This document shows, piece after piece, positions 15,721 to 24,826 of a stretch of DNA of 64,000 nucleotides. The stretch comes from Algoriphagus formosus (lineage in GTDB: Bacteria > Bacteroidota > Bacteroidia > Cytophagales > Cyclobacteriaceae). The notes below the pieces were generated by a model. The model was given only the letters and a program-made list of their open reading frames with translations. It did no database searches and had not been told where the DNA came from. A program made the position numbers and the translations under genes. The number at the start of each line of letters is the position of its first letter. The first letter of the stretch is position 1. Location of the stretch: positions 62,001 to 126,000 of the forward strand of contig NZ_NIUC01000004.1 of assembly GCF_002807035.1 (NCBI RefSeq), given 5' to 3'.

Positions 15721-15847
15721 GTTTAAAAATTTTATAAGGAAAGGAAATTTTAAAAAATAATTTTTATTTGTGTGGTAAAGGTGTAAGCTCTTTTGCAATT
15801 TTTGGTTTGTGCGTTGGCTTGTGCGAATTGCAAATGTGCTTACACCT
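15721..15847. repeat. Hairpin element E1 at the left edge of the efflux module
   Basis: AT-blocks at 15721-15733 (GTTTAAAAATTTT) and 15747-15763 precede a long hairpin. Its outer stem is AGGTGTAAGC with GCTTACACCT (15779-15788, 15838-15847). A TCT/TGT internal loop follows, then the inner stem TTTGCAATT with AATTGCAAA (15792-15800, 15826-15834) and a 25-nt GT-rich loop. It lies 9 bp past the stop of the RND pump gene and could also end its transcript. Element E2 near 24.9-25.0 kb has the same plan. Confidence 0.7.
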
Positions 15848-15856
15848 GTGTGATGG

Positions 15857-18800
15857 CTATTTTCTTCTGTTTAATTTCTCTTTTGCTGTGTCCACTAAAT
15901 AATAGATCATAGGTACTAAAAACACAGTCAAAATTAAAGATGATAGAAGTCCGCCAATGATTACCCAAGCAAGACCGTTTTTCCATTCGGCTGCTGTTCC
16001 TGTTGCCATTGCAATGGGAAGCATACCAACTACCATTGAAAGCGTTGTCATTAGAATTGGTCGCATTCGTCCTTTTCCTGCTATGATTAAGGCTTCTTTG
16101 AAATGTTTACCTTCTGCTTTTAATTGATTGGTAAAATCAACAATTAGAATAGCGTTTTTTACTACTAAGCCCATTAGCATAATCAAACCCAACAAGGCGA
16201 ATAAACTCAAATTGCTTAACGATAAGTTCAAAGCGAAAAACGCCCCAATTGCTGCAACTGGTATAGAAAACAAAACTACAAATGGATACACAAAACTGTC
16301 ATACAGTGCCACCATAATCAGATAAATCAGCAAAAACGAAATCAGCAAAACTGAACCTAATGCTCCAAAACTATCATCTTGTCTTTTGATATCACTACCC
16401 CAAGTCATTTGTATTCCGTTTGGCAATGGATTTTCTTTGAGATATGCTATTACATCATCAGCAACAGTTCCTGATGGTCTGCCTAAAGCATCTGCTGTAA
16501 GCGTAACTGCTGGTTGTCGGTCTTTTCGTTCTAATAATGACGGAGAATTGTCTTGCTCAACGCTTGCAAATTGAGAAACTTCAACTGGTATTCCCATTGG
16601 ATTAATAATGGAAAGTTGTTGAATATCTTCAAAATTTTGTCGGCTAAATTCATTTAACCAAATTCGCACAGGATATTCCGTTCCGTTTTCGGTAAGTGTA
16701 GCATCGTCATTTCCTGTAAAGGCAGTTCGTAGATTCAAACCAACATAAGCGGTTGTTAAGCCTAATCGTTGCATTTTATCTTTGTCGGGAATTATTTTGT
16801 ATTCGGGGCTACCTGCTTCAACGGATAAGCGAACATTATCCGCACCGGGAATTTTTTCAATTACCGTTTTCAATTCATTGCCTGTTTTCATCACCAAATC
16901 CAAATCGCTACCGCTTAACGTAATTTCAATTGGTGCTGAACGTGGAATTAAACCCAATGCTGCCATTGAATAATTGATACTCGGAAATTTAGTTTTTAAA
17001 TCTTCCCGAAGATTTTTCATAAATGTCTCGGTAGGTAAATTATCCAATTCTTTTTTGGATTTTAGTTGAATTGTAAATTCCGTTTTATTTGCTGAACCTA
17101 CACCTAAACTACCAATGCCAGTGCTTGGTCCGCCAATGTTACTAAATACAGTTGCTACTTCGGGTTGTTGAATAATGTATGTTTCAATCTTTTGGGCAAT
17201 TAAGTTGTTCTGTTGTATGGATGTGGATTTGTCAAACTCTAATGCCATTCTAAATTTACCTTGGTCTCCTGTAGATATTAATTCTTTACCAATAATTCCT
17301 TGTTTCATAATGCCTAAAGTCATTGCAAAAAGCACAATAACGATACCTGTAAAAGCTAATTTATGGCTCAAAACCCATTCTAATCTACGACCATACCATT
17401 CATTAAATTTTTCTAATTGAACTTCAAACCAAAGTAAAAAGCGATTGAAAAAATTGGTAGGTTGTAAATCTTCTTTTTTACCGATACGAGAAGCCATCCA
17501 AGGCGTTAAAGTAAAGCCAACCAATAAACTGGTGAGTGTAGAAGTTATTACCACAACCGAAAACTGCTTTAGCATATCGGCAACAAACACTTGCAGAAAA
17601 AGAATAGGTAAGAAAACTACAACGTCAACTAAGGTGATGGATAAAGCAGCAAAGCCAATTTCCATTCTACCGTCCATTGCAGCAGATCGTTTGTCTTTTC
17701 CTTTATCTAGGTGCTTTTGAATGTTTTCTAAAACTACGGTAGCATCATCTACCAAAATACCAATGATTAATGACATTGCCAGTAAGGTCATTAAATTTAA
17801 AGTGTAGCCCAAAAGCCACATCACAGCAAAGGCGGTAACTAAAGATGTTGGAATAGCTACCAAAACGATTAATGAATTTCTAAAACTTCTCAGAAATAAA
17901 AGCATTACCAACGACACCAATAACACCGCTAAGATTAAATCGAAAACAACGGAATTAACGGCTGCAATTGTGTTATCGGTGCTATCGTCTGCAATAATAA
18001 ATTTTACACCCGAACTGGCATTTTGTTGTTCGATGGATTGAAATTTTTCTCGAACGGCTTTTGAAACATCTACTGCGTTTGCATCACCTTGCTTTTTCAG
18101 CATTAATCCAATGCCGTTTTTACCATTGTAGCGACTGATGGAGGTTGTTTCTTTTATACCATCAATTACATCTGCTATGTCTTTTACATAAACTGGACTT
18201 CCTAAAACAGGCATAGCGACTTGGACATTTTTAATATCCTCAATAGATGTGAATTTTCCCGTTAAACGAACTGAATTACTTTCTTTTTCGGTTTGCACCT
18301 TTCCAGCAGGTAAGTCTAAGCCAGAACGATTAATTGCTTCAACAACTTGAAACATTGAAATTTTATACAATTTCAGTTTGTCCTGATTTATTTTTACTTG
18401 TATTTCTCTTTCCTCTCCACCTAAAACAGTAATCTCTGCTACACCTTTTATTTGTTGAATTTGGGGCAGATAATCATCTTTCATTTTTTGATAAAACTCG
18501 GTGGCTGACATATCGCTTGTTGCACTGATAGACATTATCGGCAAATCATTGGGCGAAACTTTACTCATTACAGGACTTAAAATATCCTGTGGTAAATCTT
18601 TGCGAATGTTGTCAATGTAGCGTTGTGCGTCTTGCATTGACTTATCCAAATCGGTTCCGTATTTCAGATTGGCTATGATGATAGAAGCATTGGGTAAAGA
18701 CTTTGTAACCAAGTAATCTACACCTTCTAGATTCGATAAAGCATCTTCTATTTTTCGTGAAACAGATGTTTCTACTTCGTTTGGTTCGGCACCAGGGTAA

Positions 18801-18949
18801 ACAGTTTTAATTACAACTACGGGCTGATTAAAGTCGGGCATTAACTCGTAACTCAAATTTTTATACCCGATAAAACCTAATAAAGTAAATACGCTGAACA
18901 GCACTATTATCAGCGAAGGGCGTTTGATTGAAATTTCTGTAATATTCAT
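15857..18949 (-). CDS. RND efflux pump inner membrane subunit (HAE-1/AcrB-like)
   Basis: The 1030 residues match the normal size. The N-terminal helix is followed by periplasmic porter loops (YPGAEPNEVE). TM4 carries the proton-relay pair D401-D402 in GILVDDATVVLENI, corresponding to Asp407/408 of AcrB. The second half repeats the plan and ends with WVIIGGLLSSLILTVFLVP. It forms the trimeric proton-driven pump that passes substrate to the adaptor and the TolC-type channel. It is the last gene of a ten-gene operon, 12 bp after the adaptor gene, and element E1 follows directly. The substrate may be drugs, bile-like compounds or solvents; it cannot be read from sequence. Confidence 0.95.
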   Translation of the reverse strand: MNITEISIKRPSLIIVLFSVFTLLGFIGYKNLSYELMPDFNQPVVVIKTVYPGAEPNEVETSVSRKIEDALSNLEGVDYLVTKSLPNASIIIANLKYGTDLDKSMQDAQRYIDNIRKDLPQDILSPVMSKVSPNDLPIMSISATSDMSATEFYQKMKDDYLPQIQQIKGVAEITVLGGEEREIQVKINQDKLKLYKISMFQVVEAINRSGLDLPAGKVQTEKESNSVRLTGKFTSIEDIKNVQVAMPVLGSPVYVKDIADVIDGIKETTSISRYNGKNGIGLMLKKQGDANAVDVSKAVREKFQSIEQQNASSGVKFIIADDSTDNTIAAVNSVVFDLILAVLLVSLVMLLFLRSFRNSLIVLVAIPTSLVTAFAVMWLLGYTLNLMTLLAMSLIIGILVDDATVVLENIQKHLDKGKDKRSAAMDGRMEIGFAALSITLVDVVVFLPILFLQVFVADMLKQFSVVVITSTLTSLLVGFTLTPWMASRIGKKEDLQPTNFFNRFLLWFEVQLEKFNEWYGRRLEWVLSHKLAFTGIVIVLFAMTLGIMKQGIIGKELISTGDQGKFRMALEFDKSTSIQQNNLIAQKIETYIIQQPEVATVFSNIGGPSTGIGSLGVGSANKTEFTIQLKSKKELDNLPTETFMKNLREDLKTKFPSINYSMAALGLIPRSAPIEITLSGSDLDLVMKTGNELKTVIEKIPGADNVRLSVEAGSPEYKIIPDKDKMQRLGLTTAYVGLNLRTAFTGNDDATLTENGTEYPVRIWLNEFSRQNFEDIQQLSIINPMGIPVEVSQFASVEQDNSPSLLERKDRQPAVTLTADALGRPSGTVADDVIAYLKENPLPNGIQMTWGSDIKRQDDSFGALGSVLLISFLLIYLIMVALYDSFVYPFVVLFSIPVAAIGAFFALNLSLSNLSLFALLGLIMLMGLVVKNAILIVDFTNQLKAEGKHFKEALIIAGKGRMRPILMTTLSMVVGMLPIAMATGTAAEWKNGLAWVIIGGLLSSLILTVFLVPMIYYLVDTAKEKLNRRK

Positions 18950-18961
18950 TTTTCGCTGATT

Positions 18962-20032
18962 TTATTTAACAGTTACATTTGCCCCATCAAAAAGATTGAT
19001 GAAGCCATTGGTTACAATTACATCACCTTCATTTAATCCACTTGAAACAACTGATTTGTTCTGTATCTTATTTGATATAGTGATGTTTTGCAAAAGGGCT
19101 TTGCCATTTTGCACTATGTAAACTTGTGGTTGGTTTTCAGTGCCTTGTATGGCAGAAGACGGAATGATAATTCCCTTTCCAGACGTTTCGCTTTTGAGTA
19201 AAACTTTACCAAACATCCCAGATTTTATTTTCAAGTCCGATGTGTTATTTACCGTAAACTGAATAGGAAAACTACTGCCCATATTAGCTTTACTGCCAAT
19301 CATAGTAGTTTTTCCAGTCAATAAAATTTCAGAATAAGCATCTGACGAAAGAGAATAGCTTTGATTTAATTTGAACTGACTTAAATCTTTTTCGGGAACA
19401 TTTACGGTGAATTTTAAAGTTGTAATGTCCGTTATTTGGAGTAATGGAACGCCCGGTGCAGCAAAAGCTCCTTTTTCACTTAATTTTGCAGTAACTACTC
19501 CATTAAAAGGTGCTTTGATGGTCGTTTTGTTTATCTGCTCCAACAAAGTTGCTTTCTGAACTTTTGCAGATTTCAAACCTAATTCTGCTTTTTCTAATTG
19601 AACACCTTGAATGGCATCTGCTTTAGCCAAAATGGTATAGCGATTTACATCTGCTTCCAATCCTTCTATTTGCACTTCAATAGTTTGCAGTTGCAATTTC
19701 AGCAATGAATTATCCAATTGAATTAAAGGTTGACCTTTACTTACCACGCTTCCAACATCAACTAAAATGGCGTTAATTTTCCCTTGTAATTCGGCACTTA
19801 TTTTTGTTTCCTTGTTGGGCTCAAATGTGCCTGAATAAGAAAATTCTGCATTCACATTTTCAAGTTGCAATGTATCTACTTGAACATTTATAGCTTGTTC
19901 TTTATCGTATTGATAGACTTTACTCTGCGTAATTTCCTTGTTTGTTTTCAACTTAATTACCACAATGGCAATTATCGCCAACGGTATGATGAAGTATAGC
20001 ACTTTTTTTAGGATTGATGATTTTGTATTCAT
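18962..20032 (-). CDS. RND periplasmic adaptor (membrane fusion protein)
   Basis: The 356 residues begin with one N-terminal membrane anchor (ILKKVLYFIIPLAIIAIVVI). The lipoyl-like halves (AELQGKINAILVDVGSVVSKGQPLIQLDN and IKAPFNGVVTAKLSEKGAFAAPGVPLLQI) flank a helical hairpin (residues about 115-165). A beta-barrel and a membrane-proximal domain follow. It links the inner membrane pump to the outer membrane channel. It lies 8 bp after the TolC-type gene and 12 bp before the pump gene, in the order channel-adaptor-pump. Confidence 0.94.
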   Translation of the reverse strand: MNTKSSILKKVLYFIIPLAIIAIVVIKLKTNKEITQSKVYQYDKEQAINVQVDTLQLENVNAEFSYSGTFEPNKETKISAELQGKINAILVDVGSVVSKGQPLIQLDNSLLKLQLQTIEVQIEGLEADVNRYTILAKADAIQGVQLEKAELGLKSAKVQKATLLEQINKTTIKAPFNGVVTAKLSEKGAFAAPGVPLLQITDITTLKFTVNVPEKDLSQFKLNQSYSLSSDAYSEILLTGKTTMIGSKANMGSSFPIQFTVNNTSDLKIKSGMFGKVLLKSETSGKGIIIPSSAIQGTENQPQVYIVQNGKALLQNITISNKIQNKSVVSSGLNEGDVIVTNGFINLFDGANVTVK

Positions 20033-20040
20033 TGTGATAA

Positions 20041-21375
20041 TTATTTGATTATTGAAATATTTCCAGTGAGTTTTTTAAGTTCTAAATCTGCTTTTAGGTA
20101 ATCAATTACAGCAGATAGGTAGGTTTGTTGTGCTTCACGCAAAGCATTGTCTGCAAGCAAAACATCTGTTAAACTTGCCGTTCCTTGTTTCTGTTGAAGA
20201 ACGGTTTGCTCATAGATTGTTTGTGCCAATTGGATTTGTTCGGTTGTGGTTTCTACCGTTTTTTTAGCGACTTCTCTTTGAAGTTTGGCATTTTCAACTT
20301 GCATATTGTTTTGTTCGGTAAGCAATCCAAATTGAAGTTCATTGTTTCGCAGTTCAAGCGTTTTCTGATTTATTTTTCGAAGCGTAACCGTTCCGTTAAA
20401 TATTGGATAAGATAATTGAACACCTGCAAAACCAATCGGATAAAAATCAAGGAATGAAGCAGGTTGTCCGTTATAACCAAAGCCCGTTGTTCCATACATT
20501 CCAACCAGATTTAGTGAAGGCAAATACCTTGATTTATTGAGTGTGTTGAGTTCACTCGACAATAAGCGGTTTTGAGTTTTTATTATTCGAATATCTAAGG
20601 TTGATGAAGTATTATATTCAGTTGCTGTTTGATATTGAATGTTTGGTTCAATTTGCAGATTTTGTTCAATGGAAATACCCATAGCAAATTTCAAGGCATT
20701 TAGAACCTGCTCGTATTTGCTTTTGATGGTTTCCTTTTGGGTGGATAATTGTGATACTTGCAATTTTACCTTGCTTACATCTGTTCCTTTGGCAAGCAAT
20801 TGTTCATTGAGCAATTGCATATTTTTCAGAAGCCTTTCTGCGTTAATCAGATTACTGTCAATAAATGCCAATTGATGATACAAGATTTGGGCATTGTAAT
20901 ACAAATTGGAAATTTCAAAATAGATTTGCTCCTCCGTTTTTTGATACTGCAAGTCTGTCAATTCCGAAGCAATTTTAGTAGTTTGTATGGCTCCATAAAC
21001 TTGTGGATTATACAAAGGCATTGAAAGTTGCAAGTTTGCGTTTATGTTGTGGGGAACGCCAAACTGCATAGCCCTGAATTCTCCTGCGGGTAGTGCAGGA
21101 TTGAAAGCATTCACTGGTAAAAGCTGATAGGGGAGGTTTGCAAAATACTTGTAATCCGCATTGGCTGTGACTTTTGGGATTAAATTGGCTTTGGCTTCTT
21201 TCTCTCTTTGATCACCAATGGCCATATTGTTTCTGCTCATTTGCAGGTTTTTGTTATGAACCTGTGCGGTGTCAATACATTGTTGCAAAGTCCAAGTTTG
21301 TGCTTGTGCAGATTGAAAGCCTCCTATTATCAATAATAGAGCAACATAATGTTTGTGAATATTCGCTAACTTCAT
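20041..21375 (-). CDS. TolC-family outer membrane channel protein
   Basis: The 444 residues have a signal peptide (YVALLLIIGGFQSAQAQ) and the TolC start WTLQQCIDTAQVHNKNLQMSR. Two repeats of long coiled helices with short barrel strands follow (LNLVGMYGTTGFGYN, GVQLSYPIFNGTVTLRKI). The protein ends with the typical helix (AQQTYLSAVIDYLKADLELKKLTG). It would form the trimeric exit duct for the pump encoded two genes on. It starts 13 bp after the cupin gene. The name follows family and operon context; there is no reason to suspect another partner. Confidence 0.93.
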   Translation of the reverse strand: MKLANIHKHYVALLLIIGGFQSAQAQTWTLQQCIDTAQVHNKNLQMSRNNMAIGDQREKEAKANLIPKVTANADYKYFANLPYQLLPVNAFNPALPAGEFRAMQFGVPHNINANLQLSMPLYNPQVYGAIQTTKIASELTDLQYQKTEEQIYFEISNLYYNAQILYHQLAFIDSNLINAERLLKNMQLLNEQLLAKGTDVSKVKLQVSQLSTQKETIKSKYEQVLNALKFAMGISIEQNLQIEPNIQYQTATEYNTSSTLDIRIIKTQNRLLSSELNTLNKSRYLPSLNLVGMYGTTGFGYNGQPASFLDFYPIGFAGVQLSYPIFNGTVTLRKINQKTLELRNNELQFGLLTEQNNMQVENAKLQREVAKKTVETTTEQIQLAQTIYEQTVLQQKQGTASLTDVLLADNALREAQQTYLSAVIDYLKADLELKKLTGNISIIK

Positions 21376-21388
21376 TGGTCAAATTTTT

Positions 21389-21676
21389 TTATTTAATGAG
21401 AATTAGTTGACTTTCAATTGTTCCTACAACCCAATGTTTTACCATTGGTTCAATATTTACAAAGTCACCCGATAATAGTGTTTCTTTTATTCCTTTTTCA
21501 TTTTCAAAAATCACTTCTCCTTCAACGCAAATCAAAAGTGCTTGTGTTTTGGTAATATGCTCTTTTAACTTTTCACCTTTCAAAATTTGAATAGCTGTTG
21601 CGTTGCCCAGTTCACTTTTGAAAAAAGAAGTTGCTGAAACTGGTTTTTCTTGTGTGTGTAATTCTTTTATGTTCAT
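21389..21676 (-). CDS. Small cupin-like protein
   Basis: The 95 residues have a single cupin barrel pattern (GNATAIQILKGEKLKEHITKTQALLICVEGEVIFE, ETLLSGDFVNIEPMVKHWVVG). Metal ligands of the usual cupin motif are reduced to scattered histidines (H40, H80), so it may bind a ligand without catalysis. Its ATG overlaps the stop of the lipoprotein gene (ATGA, 4 bp), showing tight coupling. Inside an efflux operon it might sense or sequester a compound, but that is a guess. Confidence 0.75.
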   Translation of the reverse strand: MNIKELHTQEKPVSATSFFKSELGNATAIQILKGEKLKEHITKTQALLICVEGEVIFENEKGIKETLLSGDFVNIEPMVKHWVVGTIESQLILIK

Positions 21677-22134
21677 TGGAAGTATTGATTGTATGTTGAA
21701 AAAGATGCTTGAAGATCTGTGATAAACTTGTTTGCTTGCTCTGTAGATTCTGCCTTTGACAAAGATTCGATTAATTCAATGTGTGGGTATAACCACTTAT
21801 GCAATTCATCGTGACTTTCACCTTTCATTGTGCAACTTTTTATTAGCCCACTATTTTTTTCTTTGAGTTGAGCAGCCAAAGTTTGATAATCTTGGGATTG
21901 GCTTTCAATGTGTTGGTTCAAAATTTCTTCTGCTTCAAGGATAAACGGTTTCATTTCTTCATTCACAACCCATTTTTCACCATTATTAAGTTCTATGGCT
22001 TCACTTTCATCATCGTGATGATGTTCATCCTGTTCTGCAACTTCTTTTTGATTATTCGATTTTTCGTTTGCGGAATTGCCACAGCCAAATAGCAAAAGGC
22101 TAAATACCGATAGTGTTAAGATTACTTTATTCAT
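21673..22134 (-). CDS. Histidine-rich lipoprotein of unknown function
   Basis: The 153 residues have a lipobox (LLLFGC, C18). An acidic, His-rich linker (EQDEHHHDDESE) is followed by a four-helix-like domain (NEEMKPFILEAEEIL..., GLIKSCTMKGESHDELHKWLYPHIELIESL) with Cys, Met and His residues that could bind a metal. No family name can be given with certainty. It overlaps both neighbours by 4 bp, so it is a fixed part of the operon. A role in metal binding in the periplasm is inferred from composition; it suggests the system may deal with metal or redox stress. Confidence 0.75.
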   Translation of the reverse strand: MNKVILTLSVFSLLLFGCGNSANEKSNNQKEVAEQDEHHHDDESEAIELNNGEKWVVNEEMKPFILEAEEILNQHIESQSQDYQTLAAQLKEKNSGLIKSCTMKGESHDELHKWLYPHIELIESLSKAESTEQANKFITDLQASFSTYNQYFQ

Positions 22135-22532
22135 TTCTTTGTTTTATTTAGTTGTTTATTGATAGTGGAAAATGCAATGATTGTGAATACAAGCGTTATC
22201 GCAATTCTGAAAATCATCGCACCTATGGTTTTTGTTTCATAGATACCACCCGAATTAGCGTGAATTTTAAGCCCTATAAATGCAGCTATCAATATGATTG
22301 TTGAAATTCCTAATAAATTAGCTGTCCATTTTTTGCTTTTAACAAATCCATAAGCAGCAAACAAATAAAGAATGCTACTAATGAAATTTGACCAAACTAC
22401 AAACAGAACATAATTGCCTTCTTTGGCTCTGATACCAAACAAATCGAAAATTACAGATGTGCTTAGAAAGAGAGTGAGCAAGCCAAATGCTGTTAGAATT
22501 ACTGCTGATGTATAGAGGACATACTTTTTCAT
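22131..22532 (-). CDS. Four-helix membrane protein of unknown function
   Basis: The 133 residues have four hydrophobic segments (LYTSAVILTAFGLLTLFLS; YVLFVVWSNFISSILYLFAAYGFV; LLGISTIILIAAFIGLKI; MIFRIAITLVFTIIAFSTI) and a basic C-tail. No motif is recognised. It overlaps the TetR gene stop and the next lipoprotein start by 4 bp each, so it is translated in step with them. Small four-helix proteins of this kind commonly accompany efflux or copper genes in Bacteroidota, but the function is not known. Confidence 0.72.
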   Translation of the reverse strand: MKKYVLYTSAVILTAFGLLTLFLSTSVIFDLFGIRAKEGNYVLFVVWSNFISSILYLFAAYGFVKSKKWTANLLGISTIILIAAFIGLKIHANSGGIYETKTIGAMIFRIAITLVFTIIAFSTINKQLNKTKK

Positions 22533-23122
22533 TTGGATTTTATAAGTGTTAATAATGCAAGTATCATATTATCTCCGTTTCTACTTATGTCAAATTGAAA
22601 ATTTGCAACACGCCATTTAAACATTTGCAATCTAAAAGTTCCCATCACAATATGTATCAATTCATCGGACGTTATTGAATTTGTGAATGCCTTCTTTTGT
22701 TGTCCTTCCAAAATAATAGGCATCAAATGTTTCATTTTTACAGCCATTATTTTCAGTATAGTTTCGTTGATACGTTGGCTTTCTTCCATTAATCCGTCAG
22801 AAAAAACTGCCACTACAAAATGCGGATGCTTTTTAAAAAATGAAAATTGATTTTGAAATAGTGTAGAGAATTTTTCTTCGGGCGATTGTTCGCTTGAAAT
22901 TGCATTGGTATAACGCTCATCCATACTTTGAGCAAGATAATCAAGTAAGGCAATAATTATTTCTTCTTTACTTGTAAAGTGCCTGTAAATGGCACTCTCA
23001 GAAAACTTCATTTCCTTAGCAAGGTTCTTAATTGTTAAACCACTTAATCCCGAAGCAGTCAATATTTTTCCGGCTGCTTCTATAATTTCAAGTTGTCTAT
23101 CAGAAATTGTTTCTGTTGTCAT
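22529..23122 (-). CDS. TetR/AcrR-family repressor
   Basis: The 197 residues have an N-terminal TetR HTH (ISDRQLEIIEAAGKILTASGLSGLTIKNLAKEMKFSESAIYRHFTSKEEII). The C-terminal ligand domain (residues about 60-197) is helical and of the AcrR type. It sits inside the efflux operon, 11 bp after the unknown 243-residue gene and overlapping the next gene by 4 bp. It probably represses the single operon promoter at about 24.83 kb through the dyad at 24809-24826, with pump substrate as inducer. That wiring is inferred. Confidence 0.92.
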   Translation of the reverse strand: MTTETISDRQLEIIEAAGKILTASGLSGLTIKNLAKEMKFSESAIYRHFTSKEEIIIALLDYLAQSMDERYTNAISSEQSPEEKFSTLFQNQFSFFKKHPHFVVAVFSDGLMEESQRINETILKIMAVKMKHLMPIILEGQQKKAFTNSITSDELIHIVMGTFRLQMFKWRVANFQFDISRNGDNMILALLTLIKSK

Positions 23123-23133
23123 TTTTTCGCTTT

Positions 23134-23865
23134 TTAAAGTTCGCCTTTCTCACCATTTACCCATCGCATCATCATTACACGTTCCTGCGGAGTCTGCTTG
23201 AATGGGATATTTCCCGCTAATAAATTTAAAAAACGATCCCAAAGATTATCTTTTTTATTCGCTTCTTCTTCCATTTGAGCTAAAGCTGTTATATACTCTT
23301 GTTTGTATTGAATAGCATCTTCAATATGGTAAGATTTTGGAATGTATTTTATAATCTCTTTTGTAAGGTCGTCAATCTCTTGTTTACTAAAATTTTCAAA
23401 CATCTGTAGTTGAACAAATGCAGAATGACCGATGCCCTGAACAGTATAGATATTAGACTGAATGACAGCCCATACTCCAAACCAATCCGCACTGTTCATC
23501 CCTGAAAAGTAGTCATCGGGATACTTACCAATTTTTGTAAATATAGAAGAAATGGATTCCGTATTCGACAAAAAATCTTTATAAATCTCCGAACTATCAC
23601 TATTAGATTGGCTTTCAATCTTATTTTTAAAATAGGCTAATTGAGATTCAATTTTATCTCTCAAAGAAGCAATTAAATTTACATCTTCCTGAAATTTGCT
23701 TTTACCTAAATCACTTCCAAACATTTTTACAATGTTGTTTGCCTCATCAAGCAAATGAGCTACTTTAACTTTTGCCGTGTTTAACGCTTCCCAATTGGAA
23801 TTTAAACCTTCTGATAAATGTCTCAACTTAATTAAGGTTTCTAAGTTTTTGTTATTTGTTTCCAT
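23134..23865 (-). CDS. Helical cytoplasmic protein of unknown function
   Basis: The 243 residues are mostly helical with no signal or membrane segment. A coiled region spans about residues 30-110 (AKVKVAHLLDEANNIVKMFG, ASLRDKIESQLAYFKNKIES). A second helical part carries WFGVWAVIQSNIYTVQGIGHSAF, and the C-tail has QERVMMMRWVNGEKG. No family was recognised. It stands 7 bp after the Dps gene and 11 bp before the TetR gene, which makes it part of the operon. Nothing in the sequence tells its activity. Confidence 0.7.
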   Translation of the reverse strand: METNNKNLETLIKLRHLSEGLNSNWEALNTAKVKVAHLLDEANNIVKMFGSDLGKSKFQEDVNLIASLRDKIESQLAYFKNKIESQSNSDSSEIYKDFLSNTESISSIFTKIGKYPDDYFSGMNSADWFGVWAVIQSNIYTVQGIGHSAFVQLQMFENFSKQEIDDLTKEIIKYIPKSYHIEDAIQYKQEYITALAQMEEEANKKDNLWDRFLNLLAGNIPFKQTPQERVMMMRWVNGEKGEL

Positions 23866-23872
23866 TATCTTT

Positions 23873-24355
23873 TTATTTTTTTTTTGTTAAAAAAGAAGAA
23901 TACATCCATACTTGTTTTTCTTGAAAGCGGATATAATCACTCATTAAAGCATTTGTTCCTTCATCATTTGCATCAGAAGCTAATCCAAGAATTTCTCTTT
24001 GCATAACGATTGTTGTTTTAAATCCTTCAAGAATTTGTTCTACTGCAATCAAACCATCAGAAATTTTCTTGCTTTCTTTTATGGTTGATGTTTTAGCGTA
24101 TTGAGAATAGCTATGCTCGGGTGTGTGTCCCAATGTTAATATGCGTTCTGCTACTTCATCAATTTTCAGCAACAAATCATTGTAGAGTTCTTCAAATTTT
24201 AAATGCAATTCAAAAAACTTTTCACCTTTAATGTTCCAGTGAAAGCCTCTTGTGTTTTGATAAAAAATTGAATAGTTTGCGAGTAACTCGTTTAATTTAT
24301 TTGCCAATTCTTCGGCTTTGTCTTGGTGCAAACCAATTGAATTTAAATTTTTCAT
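23873..24355 (-). CDS. dps: Dps-family DNA-binding ferritin-like protein
   Basis: The 160 residues are of the ferritin/Dps fold. The inter-subunit ferroxidase residues are H39 in RGFHWNIKG and the acidic set in FFELHLKFEELYNDLLLKIDEVAERIL, as in known Dps proteins. It would form a 12-mer that oxidises Fe(II) with peroxide and protects DNA. Its place as the second gene of an RND efflux operon is unusual and hints that the operon answers oxidative or metal stress. A basic N-tail for DNA binding is only weakly present. Confidence 0.9.
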   Translation of the reverse strand: MKNLNSIGLHQDKAEELANKLNELLANYSIFYQNTRGFHWNIKGEKFFELHLKFEELYNDLLLKIDEVAERILTLGHTPEHSYSQYAKTSTIKESKKISDGLIAVEQILEGFKTTIVMQREILGLASDANDEGTNALMSDYIRFQEKQVWMYSSFLTKKK

Positions 24356-24379
24356 TTTTATGTATTTTAAGTTAATTAA

Positions 24380-24790
24380 TTATTGAGCGATAGATTTCAT
24401 TTTCAAAAACGCAACTCCTAACCAAATTACAGATGCGGTCATTGCAATTGCCCCAATTAACACTAAAACAGGAGGCACTCCAAAGTAGACCTCGGTTAAT
24501 ATTCCAATTGGCATTAACAATCCAGTAAGTGCCAACCAAGAAATGGCTTTCACGTTTTGGAGCTTGTCTCTGAAATGTAGAAGTAGATAACCAATTAGTA
24601 TGTTTAGAAAGGCGAACAAGTTCCCGTGAACGTGAGCCAGTCTGCTTTCAAAATGCTTGCCGATACTGTATGAGTTTACCCATTCTTCTTTACCCGGAGC
24701 GAAGTCACGCAGGTAGATTAATAGAAAGCCGTAAGCCATAAAAAGCCCCATTGTCAGGAAGCCTATTGCAATGTTGTTTTTACCGTTCAT
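24380..24790 (-). CDS. Four-helix membrane protein, first gene of the efflux operon
   Basis: The 136 residues have four hydrophobic segments (IAIGFLTMGLFMAYGFLLIYL; LFAFLNILIGYLLLHF; ISWLALTGLLMPIGILTEVYF; VLVLIGAIAMTASVIWLGVAFL). A conserved-looking loop carries H47, H53 and H55 (GKHFESRLAHVHGN), which could bind heme or metal at the membrane face. No family name is certain. It stands about 24 bp before the Dps gene and is the first gene after the promoter at 24.83 kb. Confidence 0.72.
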   Translation of the reverse strand: MNGKNNIAIGFLTMGLFMAYGFLLIYLRDFAPGKEEWVNSYSIGKHFESRLAHVHGNLFAFLNILIGYLLLHFRDKLQNVKAISWLALTGLLMPIGILTEVYFGVPPVLVLIGAIAMTASVIWLGVAFLKMKSIAQ

Positions 24791-24808
24791 CTTGTATATA
24801 ATTTTAAG

Positions 24809-24826
24809 TAAGTGAATATTCGCTCA
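24809..24826. promoter_or_regulatory. Probable TetR operator of the efflux operon
   Basis: An 18-bp pseudo-palindrome centred on GAATATTC (24814-24821) pairs at 7 of 9 positions. It lies between the -7 box and the first start codon, where a bound repressor would block transcription. The TetR gene lies in the operon it would control. Confidence 0.5.
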
